Source: Sweltsa coloradensis
Taxonomy: Eukaryota > Arthropoda > Insecta > Plecoptera > Chloroperlidae
DNA: 64,000 nt
Reading direction: 5' to 3'
Assembly: GCA_024449915.1 (NCBI GenBank)
Contig: JAMZAV010003138.1
Span: 1 to 64,000, forward strand
In this document: one piece after another, positions 1-11,431 of the stretch
How the letters are laid out: every line of letters starts with the position of its first letter
Position numbering within the stretch: the stretch's first letter is position 1
Notes under the pieces: generated by a model
The model's input: only the letters and a program-made list of their open reading frames with translations
What the model was told of the DNA's origin: nothing
Databases searched by the model: none
Translations under genes and position numbers: made by a program

Positions 1-516
1 TTTTTTCACAGAACCTTAATTTTATGAATTAATATATTGGTGTGAAATTTGAGCGCTAATCGAAAAATTATTTCTTATGAAAATCGTAATTTTACGATTT
101 TGTTTTGATTTTTAAAATTTCCTCGACTTAACACCTACATGCTTTATTCAATTGTAATTGTAATGGTTTTTTTTACTGAACCTTAATTTTTTGAATTAAT
201 ATATTCGTGTGAAATTAGAGCGCAATCAAAAAATTATTTCTCATGATTAGGCCCCTATGGCATTTTTACAATTTTTTATTTTTTTATTTTTAAAGTTTCT
301 TTGACTTATAACATCTACATGCTTTATCTGATTGTAATAATTTTTTCACAGTAGGCTACCTTAATTTTATGATTTAATATATTTGCGTGAAATTTTAGCG
401 TAATCGAATAATTCTTTCTTATGAAAATTGCAATTTTACACTTTTTTTTGTTTTTAAACAATTAGGCCTACGCTAATCCAACAACGCGCTAGAAAAAGCG
501 TTTGCGAAGCTTCCTT
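1..516 (+). repeat. Helitron-like repeat, 3' part, made of ~168 bp tandem units
   Basis: Three imperfect units of about 168-175 bp begin near 1, 168 and 343. Each has a TTTTTTCACAG-like start, 'CCTTAATTTTATGAATTAATA', and a near-palindrome around ATCGTAATTTTACGAT. The array ends near 470-516 with CTCATCC-like remnants, AACAACGCGCT and GCGAAGCTTCCTTG. The same 3' end occurs inverted at 34121 beside gene copy C and, ending in TTCCTAG, at 14963. The left end lies outside the window. Confidence 0.6.
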
Positions 517-1050
517 GTATAAAAAAATTAAAAACGCGGGTCCGTGTATGAGAGTGAGGGCCAGACCAAATGGCTTGGCAGGCCGCACGTTGGGCTCCCC
601 TGATTTAGGGGATGATTAGACCCTATAGGGATTTTAGGGGATTCTTTATGGGTTATTTAGTTTGTTTTCTGAATCCAATGATACCCAATTCAATTCTATT
701 GCAATTTGTCCTAGGTTCAGCCTCAAATTTGCAGATAGACCCCGGACTATTAGTACTACATGTACAATGCAGATTATAAATCAGTTAGTTTATATTTTTA
801 GAGTAAACCATGTCTGATATAGGCTACAGGCATTATCGCCATGTGTCGGTGGAGCCGAATTGGTACTTTTTTAGGTTAGCGGTTATTGCTACCATTCGCA
901 TGCTTTTTAAGTTACAACATCCATTTTTGCAAAAATACTTTACAAATTACATTGTTCTTTAGAAATATGCAAAAAAAAACAAAATTTGAAAAAATATCAT
1001 AAGAGGCATCAAGTTTCCTTGTTAAATTTTAAATTGTATTGTATTTCAGA
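517..1050 (+). other. 5' flank of gene copy A, with hAT terminus and probable 5' UTR intron end
   Basis: At 540-605 is the reverse complement of the hAT-like end seen intact at 11886 (CAGGGGTGCCCAAC). From about 605 to 1050 the sequence matches the regions upstream of copies B (11432-11880) and C (33584-34020), so it is part of the duplicated unit. It ends in a good 3' splice site: a T-rich stretch and TGTATTTCAG just before the ATG at 1051. The acceptor is conserved in all three copies. No donor or first exon could be located. Confidence 0.6.
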
Positions 1051-2993
1051 ATGTCTGAGGAAGAGTCTGAGGAAGATCAGCAGACCGTTGGTCTGACGAA
1101 GCCTGGTATCCTGGCGTTGGGGATGGGCCTACCTCCTGGACCGAGCATAGATTCCTACTTCTCAGGTGAGACCGTTGTGCAGGTGGCGTGCGGCTCAGAC
1201 CACTCGGCAGTCGTGTGTGCGTCCGGTCGAGTCTACACCTTTGGGATGAATCATGACAACGGATGGATGGACACAGTTGCTGCTCCAAGGCTCGTTGCAA
1301 CACTCGGCTCCGTTAAAGTAGTCCAGGCTGCGTGTGGAGTACACTTTACTATCTTTCTCACTGATAAGGGTAAAATTTTTTCGTGCGGGACAAATTTCCA
1401 AGAGGATCAGACGGGCCTTGGTCACACCAACAACAGATGCACTCCAACCATAGTGAAGAGACTGCCTTGCATCAAAAAGGTGGCTGCTGGGCATTACCAC
1501 ACAGTCGCTCTTGCTGAGAGTGGTGATGTTTGGATGACTGGAGACAACTCTTTTGGCCAACTTGGACTTGGTCATACAAACAAACAAACATTTTTCACTC
1601 GCGTGCTCTATCTATCTGAGCGGATTATTGACATCTCATGTGGTTGTAAGCATACGTTTCTCCTCACTGCTTCTCGGAGTGTTTTGGTTAGTGGAAATAA
1701 TGACTTTGGTCAACTGGGTTTAGGTAACATTAGAAGTATATCTAGATTTAAACAAGTTTCGGTTCCTTCGTCAGCCGTAGTTGCCGTATCCTGTGGTTCC
1801 TTGCACACTGTTGCTCTCGGAGTCGATAGGACTGTCTGGTCTTTTGGTTCTAATGGATATGGACGGTTGGGCACCGGGGACAGAACTGAAAGATCCGCCC
1901 CCACTCGGATGATAGGTCTGGAGAACCACGCTATCTCTGAGGTTGTTGCAGGGCGATTCAACACTGCCCTGTTAACAATGGAAGGTGAAGTGTTAGTATG
2001 TGGTAGAGTATTCAACAATGTGCTGGGTCTAGGGAAGGAAGGCCTGTTGGTCCCAACTCTACTGCCTAAGTCGCCAGACCTGGTTGTTAAACAGGTGGCT
2101 TTTGCTAGTTTCTACACCTTGATACTGCTTGCATCAAAACCCAACGTTGCACCACCAACTCCTCAGCCTCAATGTGGAGCTACTGCGCAGGATGAAGAGC
2201 TAAGAGACTGTGTGACTGACTGGGAGAGGAGCATCATGCAAGTACTGAGTGCCCGGTCTGTTGTAAGACCATGTGCGCGCCCATACACCTCTGTAGCAAC
2301 GGCCACAGCTTGTGCAATACTTGCCGGTCGCACGCCAACATGACTGTCTGCCCCTTGTGCCAGGCAATGTTTATCACAGGCAGAAACGTCGCCTTGGAGA
2401 GCCTTGGTGAGACATCCTGTCTTCCCTGCGTTGACTGCCTGCTACGCATGCCGACGCGTGAGCTAGAGAAGCACGCCGACCTCTGCTCTAAGCGCAAGTA
2501 CAGATGCCCGGTGCTGCAGTCTTGCGGCTGGAGTGGCCGGCCCGAGACCATGCTGGCCCACACGGCCGCAGTGCACCCAGACCAGACGTGGCGGGACCTA
2601 CCCCGCATGTTCCTGCACTCGACGGCAGACGAACTAGTCTACACGAATGTCCTGGCTGCGCACGGCAAAGTGTTCACTCTGCACCGGAGATACACCAGGA
2701 CATCGGGGGAGTTCCAGGCAGCCGCGAGGTACATCGGCCCACCGGAGAACAAAGACGGGTTCAAGTTTGAAATTAAATTTCTTATTGATGACGATGAAAG
2801 AAAGTTCTGTAGAAACCTTTGTGCAGACACAGAAAACATTGAAGACGCGTTCCAATCTCCTAACTGCGTGTTGTTGACAAGGGAATCAGTCAACACCTTT
2901 CTTCAACAAGGATGTTTGGTTTGTCAGGCAGTGATTGTTAAAGCGGATACAAATAACCTCGCTGACAAAATAAAAGCTTTGTTTACTGCCTGA
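1051..2993 (+). pseudogene. RCC1-like propeller + RING + SIAH protein, copy A, frameshifted
   Basis: The intact relative (copy C) is an RCC1-like propeller fused to a SIAH-type E3 ubiquitin ligase. Here the propeller frame runs from the ATG at 1051 with repeated blades of the CG..HT.AL...G.V...G.N..GQLGLG type. A single base is missing near 2246 (CTGAGTGC where B and C have CTGGAGTGC), which ends the frame at 2343. The RING, SIAH zinc finger and Sina substrate-binding region continue in another frame to the TGA at 2991-2993. The break falls at the first RING cysteine. A four-residue deletion near residue 72 and a Phe-to-Cys change in the RING are also seen. The middle blades differ strongly from copy C while both ends are nearly identical. 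It may be a pseudogene, two separate ORFs, or a one-base assembly error in a GG pair. I start at 1051 because a splice acceptor lies just upstream; an upstream TTG is intronic. Confidence 0.85.
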
Positions 2994-3968
2994 ACTCGAC
3001 TAGTACTAGAACTCCTTAACTGTGTGTTGTTGACAAGTGAATCAGAAGACACCTTTCTTCAACCAGGATGTTTGGTATGTCAGGTAGTGATTGTCCTGCT
3101 TTGACCATGGAGTGCCATTGAGCTGATGACCACGGAGCTGATGAATGTGTGCATATTGCAATAAACAACATCTCAATTTTGAGGTTATGAACTTGTGCCT
3201 TTAAAGATAAGTCTTTAATCAATGTTCTAATTAATAAACACCCTAATTAATGTGTTTAATTAATATTGTCAATCTAATGATGTCATGGAGTTGATGGTGA
3301 ATAAATACACTCACCCATTTATCCAGATATTTTGAGGAATATAAAACACTTTTAAATTTCACAGTTCATTGAGCACCATACATGTAGATTCAAAATGGCA
3401 GCTATAACTTTACTTCCACTTCCTGTTTGGATTGACCTGCCACCTGGTTGGTTTTTATCGCAATTTAATCGCATGGCCATGGAGCTGTTACATTCCATGG
3501 ATGACCAACATTTGCATGTTTTAAAAGTCATTAAATATTTATTTGTTTGACATAATAGGCATAACTTTTTTAAAGTACTAACAAGTATATTATTTCAAAC
3601 TTATTTAGGTATAATTATTATATTAGCACATGATATCATTATAAAATTATAACAGAACTTGGAGAAATGCTATGGGGACAGGCATGGAGCTGATGTTCAA
3701 GGCTTTAACTATAAGTTTTTGTCATTATAAAATTATATATTCATATGTTCTATAATAATCAATAAATAAATATATGGTCAAATATAATACATTATTATTT
3801 GTTATAAGGAGTAAAAATAAATCTTAAAATATCAATTTTAAAGCATAAAATTAGCTAAGGACATAATTTGTCTCAAATCTGGAGAACGACCCATATACGT
3901 ATTATATTGTAACATTTTTTTATTTAATTACAATTGCAATAATTGCAATTTTGCATAAACCATAAAAG
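2994..3968 (+). other. 3' flank of copy A with polyadenylation signal
   Basis: AATAAA at 3160-3165, about 170 bases after the stop, is a plausible polyadenylation signal. A short repeat of the coding end (AACTGTGTGTTGTTGACAAG-like, 3017-3070) resembles codons near 2865-2910, suggesting a small internal duplication of the gene's 3' end. 'GGAGCTGATG' recurs at about 3115, 3134 and 3686. No ORF of interest. Confidence 0.5.
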
Positions 3969-4458
3969 AGTGATTTTAAGATGTTTAGGCCTACATTTGT
4001 TTGTAACACTAAGGTGTTGATAGAAAGCCAATCGGCTGAGTATATTGGTGTGAGATAGGACCACACAGCCAACAACAACAACAGGTCCAACAGCTTACCT
4101 TTGAAAAGTAATGGTGGCTGCCGAGTTTCTTGATCAACATTACACTAAAACTCTTTTTGTTATGATGGGACAACAATAATAAATGTTCTCTGGCCCTGGC
4201 TTGGACTTGAATCAGCATTGTGTAGAATCTAGAATCTAGATTTCTTTTACATTTGAGATTTGGTTAAAGATTCATAGATCATAAGAGATAATAATGTACT
4301 GTAAATTTGATTTTGGCAGTTTTCTTTTTGCTATTAATTTTCTGTGATGAATATTTCAGTGTGCTCACAATGTGTTGTGTGTGCACAACTGCAGCTCAAC
4401 ACTTTGATATTTCCACAAACAGTTAGACTACTTGTTTGAACTGTATATAATTATTTTC
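3969..4458. repeat. Distal 3' part of the gene duplicon
   Basis: This segment matches, inverted, 8700-9200 downstream of copy B and 30860-31330 downstream of copy C. Markers are the conserved CCAATCGGCTGA and ATTCTAGAATCTAGATTT-type sequences. The three genes were therefore copied as units of about 4 kb including flanks. No coding potential seen. Confidence 0.65.
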
Positions 4459-4880
4459 TTACCACTTTTTTATTTTATATTCATCATCGTTATCTGTTGC
4501 CACGTCCAACTCTGCGTTGGGTCGGCATTGAAGACAGGCCTCTCCATCTTCTTCTGTCCTGCCACCACTCTCTCCTTCCACCACATTCCAGTCTCCTCCT
4601 CGCTGTTCTACAACCTTTCTCACACTATTCTGCCATTGTTGTCGTGGTCTGCCCCTTGGTCTTCTACCTGGAATTTCCATTTCCATTATCCTTCTCGGTA
4701 ATCTCGCTCCTTCCATTTTTTTGACATGTCCGAACCACTTTAATCTTCTCTCTCCAATACGCTCCATTAAATTCCTCACGCCTACTTGATCTCGGATATC
4801 CTTATTCCGTATTCAGTCCCATCTAGTCTTACCTACAATGCTGCTCAAAAACTTCATATCTACAGCCTGCACAAGGCTCT
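4459..4880 (-). mobile_element. Non-LTR retrotransposon fragment, C-terminal end of reverse-transcriptase ORF
   Basis: The minus frame contains KWFGHVKKMEGARLPRRIME and PGRRPRGRPRQQW. These are typical of the C-terminal tail of the endonuclease/reverse-transcriptase protein in RTE-like and related LINEs. Upstream the same frame gives CKWMRALCRLYDMKFLSSIV-like sequence with an internal TGA near 4808, so it is dead. A (CA)n run lies at 4895-4911. The polymerase core is missing. Confidence 0.75.
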
Positions 4881-4933
4881 CATCCACTTGCACACAACAC
4901 ACACACACACATTTTACATTATGTTATATAAAA

Positions 4934-5092
4934 CTAGGAAAACGCTTAAGTCCCGCCGCGTTGTTGGATGAGCGTAATTGGTGCATTGAGCTGCCATGTG
5001 TTATGCGGATTTTCTGTTGTTCTGTGAAAAAATCATTGCTAAGTTGAAGATTTTTTAAAAATTAAAAAAAAAAAATTAATAAAAAATTAAGT
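4934..5092 (-). repeat. Helitron-like element, 3' end fragment
   Basis: Begins CTAGGAAAACGC on the plus strand, the reverse complement of the family's 3' end GCGTTTTCCTAG. It continues with TTAAGTCCCGCCGCG and TTGTTGGATGAGCG as in 47290-47345. It is cut at about 5092, where a foldback element starts. Confidence 0.6.
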
Positions 5093-5099
5093 TCCAGTT

Positions 5100-5336
5100 C
5101 CACATTTGCGCATTCTTAATTCATAAACGTACATTGCCCCGTAACAACATCCTTGAAAAGCTTGGCAAAATAGAATTTTCATCTATTACGTTTAAATTAA
5201 ATGGAAAAATAGAATTTGGATGAACTCTATTACTATTACGTTTAAATTAATAGTTGCAAATTCTATTTTGCCAAGATTTTAAAGAATATTGTTACGGGGC
5301 ACTGTATGTTTATGAATCAAGAATGCACAAATGTGG
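5100..5336. mobile_element. Foldback MITE with ~78 bp inverted repeats
   Basis: The arms 5100-5179 and 5258-5336 are near-perfect reverse complements (CACATTTG..CATTCTT ... GCCCCGTAACAA ... CTTGGCAAAATAGAATT). The centre holds a direct repeat, TATTACGTTTAAATTAA, at 5183 and 5234. No ORF. Confidence 0.75.
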
Positions 5337-5474
5337 AAGGGTAGAGATGAACTTGGCCCTTTTTTTTAGATCTCATTACTTTTGAGTGTGTAAGGTTTGG
5401 CTGTATTTTTACAAGTTTTTTGTATGCGCGGTTATATATAAACCCAAAAACCAATTATACCAACAGGGCATAAA

Positions 5475-5602
5475 TTAAACCTTCTCTTCGAGGTCCTTAA
5501 CAAGTACTCGAGACAACCCTACACTTCCGGCACTCACTACTTCTTCATACAGCTTGCTCCATTCTCTTATGGTTCTGTTCATTAAAAGGACAGACAGCGC
5601 CT
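5475..5602 (-). mobile_element. LINE ORF2 C-terminal remnant
   Basis: A short minus frame reads NRTIREWSKLYEEVVSAGSV, then VLVKDLEEKV and a stop. It resembles the 'R-T-W-x-x-L-P-x-x-V' tail found at the end of many non-LTR retrotransposon ORF2 proteins. About 42 codons are visible. A poly-G tract lies at 5655-5668. Confidence 0.4.
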
Positions 5603-5875
5603 GCATTTATGTACCCCGTACTGGATTACAACAGGAAGTGATTGGCGATTGACGGGGGGGGGGGGGGGAGCTTTTACGACAATTGTCTATTATAAAAATT
5701 GAAACTATATAACAGGTACCGGTACTTACGTTACACATACAAATCATTAACTTTTCACTGTTATTTACTTATTTTTATTTAAAAAGTGATATTTTGACTA
5801 CTTTACAGCAGTCTTTATCAAACAAATCAATGATCTATAGTGGCACCGTTAAAAAACATAAAATTTAACATTAAT

Positions 5876-6067
5876 TTATAAATTTATCTCCGACCAGTCG
5901 GGATGGTATTCAAGTTCGAATAGCGTTGATTGTAGATGTGTGGCCAGGAAGTTTTGATCTGCGAGTGGGAAGTGAGCAGGCAAAGGTAGGATCAGTGACT
6001 GCTCTACTCCAGCAAAGAAGAGGTCCTCAAGTAGGCGCTCGACAAATGGTTCAGCCCTGGTGTTCAT
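5876..6067 (-). CDS. Possible unknown coding exon, 63 aa
   Basis: An open frame of 63 codons with protein-like composition (starts MNTRAEPFVERLLEDLFFAG, ends EYHPDWSEINL), followed by a stop and AT-rich DNA. No family is recognised. It could be a last exon, a transposon fragment, or chance. Confidence 0.2.
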   Translation of the reverse strand: MNTRAEPFVERLLEDLFFAGVEQSLILPLPAHFPLADQNFLATHLQSTLFELEYHPDWSEINL

Positions 6068-6243
6068 GTCAGGATAATGTTTTAATCGAATAAATGATTT
6101 TTTAAATAAAAGTCAAAGAAGAAAGAAGATTTAAGTCAGTGCAGTTAGCGCACTTTTACTTCATTTGGAGCTACCAACAAAATAGTTTTAACTGTCTAAA
6201 TGCAAAGTTGATTACCATAAATAAATTTAAATCAAACAAAACA

Positions 6244-6412
6244 TGATTTTTGAGTATTTTAATAGAAATGAAAGAAATCACACACCATGTCTCTCATATA
6301 GTCTGTCAAATTGTCTTGCGGTGCTTTAAACATTCCAACAACACCATCAGCTCTCATATTCTCACTATCTTCTCGCCCAGTATGTCTAGTAGCAATGGCC
6401 GCATCAGATCTC
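6244..6412 (-). CDS. Possible unknown coding exon, ~55 aa
   Basis: Minus frame containing ERSDAAIATRHTGREDSENM, then RADGVVGMFKAPQDNLTDYM, and a stop at 6244-6246. It has no in-frame ATG at its upstream end, where a TGA lies, so if real it must be spliced. It lies in the same orientation as the 5876-6067 frame and might belong with it. Function unknown. Confidence 0.18.
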
Positions 6413-6741
6413 TCACATCAGTTTCCACCACATCTCAAACAATTCTCACCATAAAAGTTTATAGACTCGGTGTTGGATCTTGAACATCAACAATCACTCA
6501 TCATGAGTATCAGCAGGAAATGTAAACTGCTTACCAGATCTAGTATTATTGTGGCTTTCATGAAGAAACTGCATGCTAGAGGTTATATAATCTGTTGAAA
6601 ATAATCTGTAAACAAGGTATGTGAAAAACCAAGCTTTTTGTAGACCGGAGTTATATGTTCCATTTTCCGTATTCCTATTATTAATCCGACATACGAACAA
6701 ATAAAAAATTAAAGAAACATGTTGAAGTCATTTAATTAAAT

Positions 6742-7165
6742 AAAATAAATAAATAAATTTTATTTAGAGTCTACCCACTCAGTTATATAACTGATTTTCA
6801 GTGGGGGACTTTAAATCAAAGCGACCAAGCCAACCCTGCAGGCCCCGACGCAATCGACGAGTGAGCGATAACCAACCAAAGATCGATATTGTTAATAGGA
6901 AATATAGCAATCAGTGGTATGGACAGAGCGAACACCCGCGAATCAACGCCAGAATCAACAAGGCCGATTCAGAACAACTCTGAAATTTATTATGTGCTTC
7001 GTTGCTAGGACGGCTCCAAAGTCACCGTTTACAACTCCTAAGACAAGAACTGATGGACTTAAGTCCAAATCAGAAGTTAAAAAACTTCTGACTTTAGCGG
7101 AATCGAACCCTGGACCTTCTGCATTGGAAGCAGATACGCTAACCATAAGACCAACGAGCCACACA
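6742..7165 (-). mobile_element. tRNA-derived SINE, copy 1
   Basis: On the minus strand the head at about 7165-7090 is tRNA-like, with a GGTTCGATTCC B box and an anticodon-like arm TCTGC TTCCAAT GCAGA. A unique body of about 300 bp follows, then a (TTTA)n-type tail near 6742. It matches 41391-41830 along its length. Small plus-strand frames here are fortuitous. Confidence 0.75.
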
Positions 7166-7215
7166 TACAAACTTAACATACCAACATACCAACATAACAT
7201 ACCAACTTGATGCAA

Positions 7216-8238
7216 ACAAACATATGTAAATACTTTAAACCATTAGGTACTAAGGAAGCGGACCCCCACCCTCGAACTTATCTTCACTAGCAGTTTTGTT
7301 TAGAAAACAATCATGATTAATAAACCACTTGTTTACCATGCGACAGCTGGGCATTTGGCCTCCAGGGATGTCAAAAGTCAATAAAAAAATAAAAAATACC
7401 ATGGGTCTCTTAGTTTTTTATCAACTTTTCAAATAACTTTCAAAATACAATCACAAATATTGTTTTGTATTTTTTAGGTAAGGAAACCTGAAATAATTTA
7501 CCAAGGGCTGTCGAAATTGCCATATAGTCATTTTACTACCAAATATAACTTAACATGCAAGATTTGGCTCATCCTCCCAAGAAAAACATTGGTATGGACC
7601 TTCAGTGGAGTCAGTTCCTGCTTTTTTCACTAAATTAATAGGCCAAAAATGTCAGTAATTCTTACTTGCTGATGATGAAGACACTGACTGACAATTGCGT
7701 ATTTGAATGCCGTTTATTGACTAGGCCCTATATGCATCAAATAATTAATTTTACGGATTTTTCCATAAATGTAAAACTGCTTTTAGCCAGGAATTGTTTT
7801 GTAAGATGAGAGGAAAACACCCAGCCTGCTTCAACACACAGACAATGAGTGGTACCTACTTTCTACTGGTAGAGATATGAGTCGGTTAATTTACCCTAAG
7901 ATTACCCACCATAGTATAAGTAGAAAAGTGGTTTACTTTTTAAATTTTCAATTTATATATTCCCACGACTCTTCAGAATGTAGGTACACATCAACATGGA
8001 AGAAAGTGAACCGAGTATTGGTTCACTTCTCTATTACATGGCACTAATGCACATAGAAACAGTTCTCCAAGGCCTGGATTCTTTAAATCATGAAGTCAAC
8101 AACAACAAAAGTAACCTTTGGCAACAGCAGCATTCAAATTACTAAATTTACCATATCAACTGTAATTTTACCGGTAAATTAGCAGAGATTTTAATTTTAC
8201 AGATAATCCAGATCAGTAATACATGAGTGTCTACCTAG
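7216..8238. repeat. Duplicon B, distal left part
   Basis: From about 7460 the sequence parallels 24985-25068 plus 28864-29570 beside copy C. Position 7525 is the empty site for the 3.8 kb foldback element of copy C, and 8238/8239 is the empty site for the Helitron-like element at 29571. No gene seen. Confidence 0.65.
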
Positions 8239-9492
8239 TATTGGTGGCTTGTGTACCGTGCTGTACCGCTGGGAATACAATGTAGGCTAGTATATTATTC
8301 TCAAGATTACTCGCAGATCAGCGGTGTTATCGAAGCACCACATGTTGCTATTAGAATAGTTTTTTGTGGTACAGCTCAGCAGACAAGCGGCCACCGACGC
8401 TGGGTCACGAGTTGGTACTGGAAGATGGTGAAAAGAAGAACAAGACAATGCAATGTATGCCAAGATTATGTTTAATGCTAATAAGGGTGTATCCAAGATC
8501 ATGAAATAATACAAAATTACAAACATAACAGAACAACAAGAATGGAAAATCAATATAGTATTGCACTGCACGATGTAATATCAAACAATGAACTCGTTAT
8601 AAATAATAATAATCAACCATACCCGATACCAAGTGTGACATAACTAATATATAATGTAATACACCTAGTAGTTTATTTTATATAACATAGGGCTAAATGT
8701 CATATAAAAAAGTAGTAAGAAAATAATTATACTATACAGTTCAAACAAGTAGCCTAACTGTAAGTAGAAATATCAAAGTGCTGAATTGCAGTTGGTAAAA
8801 CTGTTAACAATGCACAACATTGTGAGCACATTGAAATATTCATCACAGAAATAGCAAAAAGAAAACTGGCAGAATTGAATTTACAGCCCATTATCTTGTG
8901 ATCCGTGAATCTCAAATCAAATCTCAAATGTAATAGAAATCTAGATTCTACAAATGCTGATTCAAGTCCAAGCCAGGGCCACAGAATATTTATTATTGCT
9001 GGCCCATCATAACAAAAAGACTTATAAGAGTTAATGTATATCCAGAAAATCAGCAGCCACCATCACTTTTCAAAAGTAAGCTGTTAGATCCTATCTCACA
9101 CCAATATACTCAGCCGATTGGCTTTCTATAAACATAACCTTAGTGTTGCAAACAAATGTAAACATCTTAAAATCACTCTTTATGCAAGGATATTACAATT
9201 GCAATTAAATAAAAATATTACAATATAATAGGTTTCTGAAAAGATTCTAAAATTATTCAAAATTCAAATATCTAGGCCTAGTAAATAGGTACCTACCCAA
9301 AACAATCATGAACATTGAACAATAACCAATGAAGCAGAACCTAGAAGGCAATAGAATCTAAAATATATGTAGGCCTAAAGTAACTGGTTTTTGAAAAAAT
9401 ACTATTAAAAAATTAAATCACCAAACACATATTATATTTATGTGCTATCATTTGGATATCAAGACTGTCGGTTCTAGTACTAGAAGTCGAGT
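8239..9492. repeat. 3' flank of gene copy B
   Basis: Homologous, in the same orientation, to 30386-31639 downstream of copy C, and inverted to 3969-4458 of copy A in part. AT-rich. The short frames in it are not conserved between the copies, which argues against coding. Confidence 0.6.
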
Positions 9493-11431
9493 TCAGGCAG
9501 TAAACAAAGCATTGATTTTGTCAGCTAGGTTATTTGTATCCACTTTGACAATAACTACCTGACAAACCAAACATCCTCGTTGAAGAAAGGTGTTGACTGA
9601 TTCCATTGTCAACAACACGCAGTTAAGAGATTGGAACACGTCTTCAATGTTTTCTGTGTCTGCACAAAGGTTTCTACGGAACTTTCTCTCTTCGTCATCA
9701 ACAAGAAACTTAATTTCCAACTTGAACTCGTCTTTGTTCTCCGGTGGGCCGATGTACCTCGCGGCTGCCTGGAACTCCCCCGATGTCCTGGTGTATCTCC
9801 GGTGCAGAGTAAACACTTGGCCGTGCGCAGCCAGGACATTCGTGTAGACTAGTTCGTCTGCCGTCGAGTGCAGGAACATGTGGGGTAGGTCCCGCCACGT
9901 CTGGTCTGGGTGCACTGCGGCCGTGTGGGCCAGCATGGTCTCGGGCCGGCCACTCCAGCCGCAAGACTGCAGCACCGGGCATCTGTACTGGCGCTTAGAG
10001 CAGAGGTCGGCGTGCTTCTCTAGCTCACGCGTCGGCATGCGTAGCAGGCAGTCGACGCAGGGAAGACAGGATGTCTCACCAAGGCTCTCCAAGGCGACGT
10101 TTCTGCCTGTGATAAACATTGCCTGGCACAAAGGGCAAACATTCATGTCGGCGTGTGACCGGCAAGTATTGCACAAGCTGTGACCGTTGCTACAGAGGTG
10201 TATGGGCGCGCACATGGTCTTAAAACAGACCGGGCACTCCAGAACTTGCAAGATGCTCCTCTCCCAGTCAGTCACACAGTCTCTTAGCTCTTCATCCTGC
10301 GCAGTAGCTCTACATTGAGGCTGAGGTGTTGGTGGTGCAACGTTGGGTTTTGATGCAAGCAGTATCAAGGTGTAGCTATCAGCAAAAGCCACCTGTTTAA
10401 CAACCAGGTCTGGCGACTTAGGCAGTAGAGTTGGGACTAAGAGATCTTCCTTCCCTAGACCCAGCTCACCGTTATATACTTTACCGCATACTAACACTTC
10501 ACCTTCCGCTGTTAGCAAGACAGTGTTGTAGCGCCCAGCAACAACCTCGGAGATAGTGTGGTTCCCCAGACCAATCATCTGGACGGGTGTGGATCTGGTA
10601 GAGCGATCCCCGGTGCCCAACCGCCCATAATCATTAAAACCAAATGTCCAGACAGTCCCATCAACTCTGAGGGCAACAGTGTGATTCCATACACAGACAC
10701 GGCAGCTATGGGTGATGATGGCACCGATACTGGTGTAAAGTTGGATATATTACCAATGTTACCTAAACCCAGGCGACCAAGTTCACCATTGCCACTAATC
10801 ATGACACATTGAGAAGTAGAGAGAAGAACTGTATGGCCCCAACCACATGAGATGTCAATTACCGCCTCAGATAGGTTGGGAACCTTAGTGAAAGATGCTT
10901 GGTCGTTTCTCATGACCAAGTCCTAGTTGGCCAACCATTGTGTCCAGTCCCCCAAACCTCACCACTCTCATCAAGAGCCACTGTGTGGAAATCCCCAACA
11001 GCCACTTTCTTGATCAGAGGCAGTCTGGTCACCAGGACCGGGGAGGGGCTTTTGTTGGTGTGACCGAGGCCCAGCTGGCCCTTGTCATTCTTTCCCACAC
11101 GAATAAAGCTCACCCTTATTAGTGAGGAAGATGGTAAACTGATCTCCACACGCAGCCTGACTACTTTAATGCTGGACAGTGTTGCAACGAGCCTTGGAGC
11201 AGCAACTGTGTCGGTCCCAGTCTCCATCCATCCGTTGTCTTGATTCTTCCCGAAGGTGTAGACTCGACCGGACGCACACACGACTGCCGAGTGGTCTGAG
11301 CCGCACGCCACCTGCACAACAGTCTCACTTGAGAAGTAGGAGTCAATGCTCGGTCCAGGGGGTAGGCCCGTCCCCAACGCCAGGATACCAGGCTTCGTCA
11401 GAACAATGGTCTGCTGGTCTTCCTCAGACAT
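9493..11431 (-). pseudogene. RCC1-like propeller + RING + SIAH protein, copy B, several frameshifts
   Basis: The coding order is the same as in copy C: propeller, RING (CPVCFKTM...CSNGHSLCNTC...CPLC), SIAH zinc finger (CVDCLLRMPTRELEKHADLC), and Sina-type C-terminal region ending at 9493. Against copy C I see at least five indels: minus one near 11160, plus one near 11094, minus two near 10938, plus one near 10910 and minus one near 10695. The first two compensate, leaving about 21 wrong residues; the rest split the frame, with a stop at 10910. The C-terminal 375-codon frame (9493-10620) is uninterrupted and holds the whole RING-SIAH part. The start is taken as the ATG at 11431-11429, after a conserved splice acceptor. 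One indel is not in a homopolymer, which favours real decay over sequencing error. Confidence 0.85.

Noticed and set aside
4501..4724. Plus-strand ORFs over the LINE fragment at 4459-4780
   Set aside because: Antisense of the clearly LINE-like minus frame.
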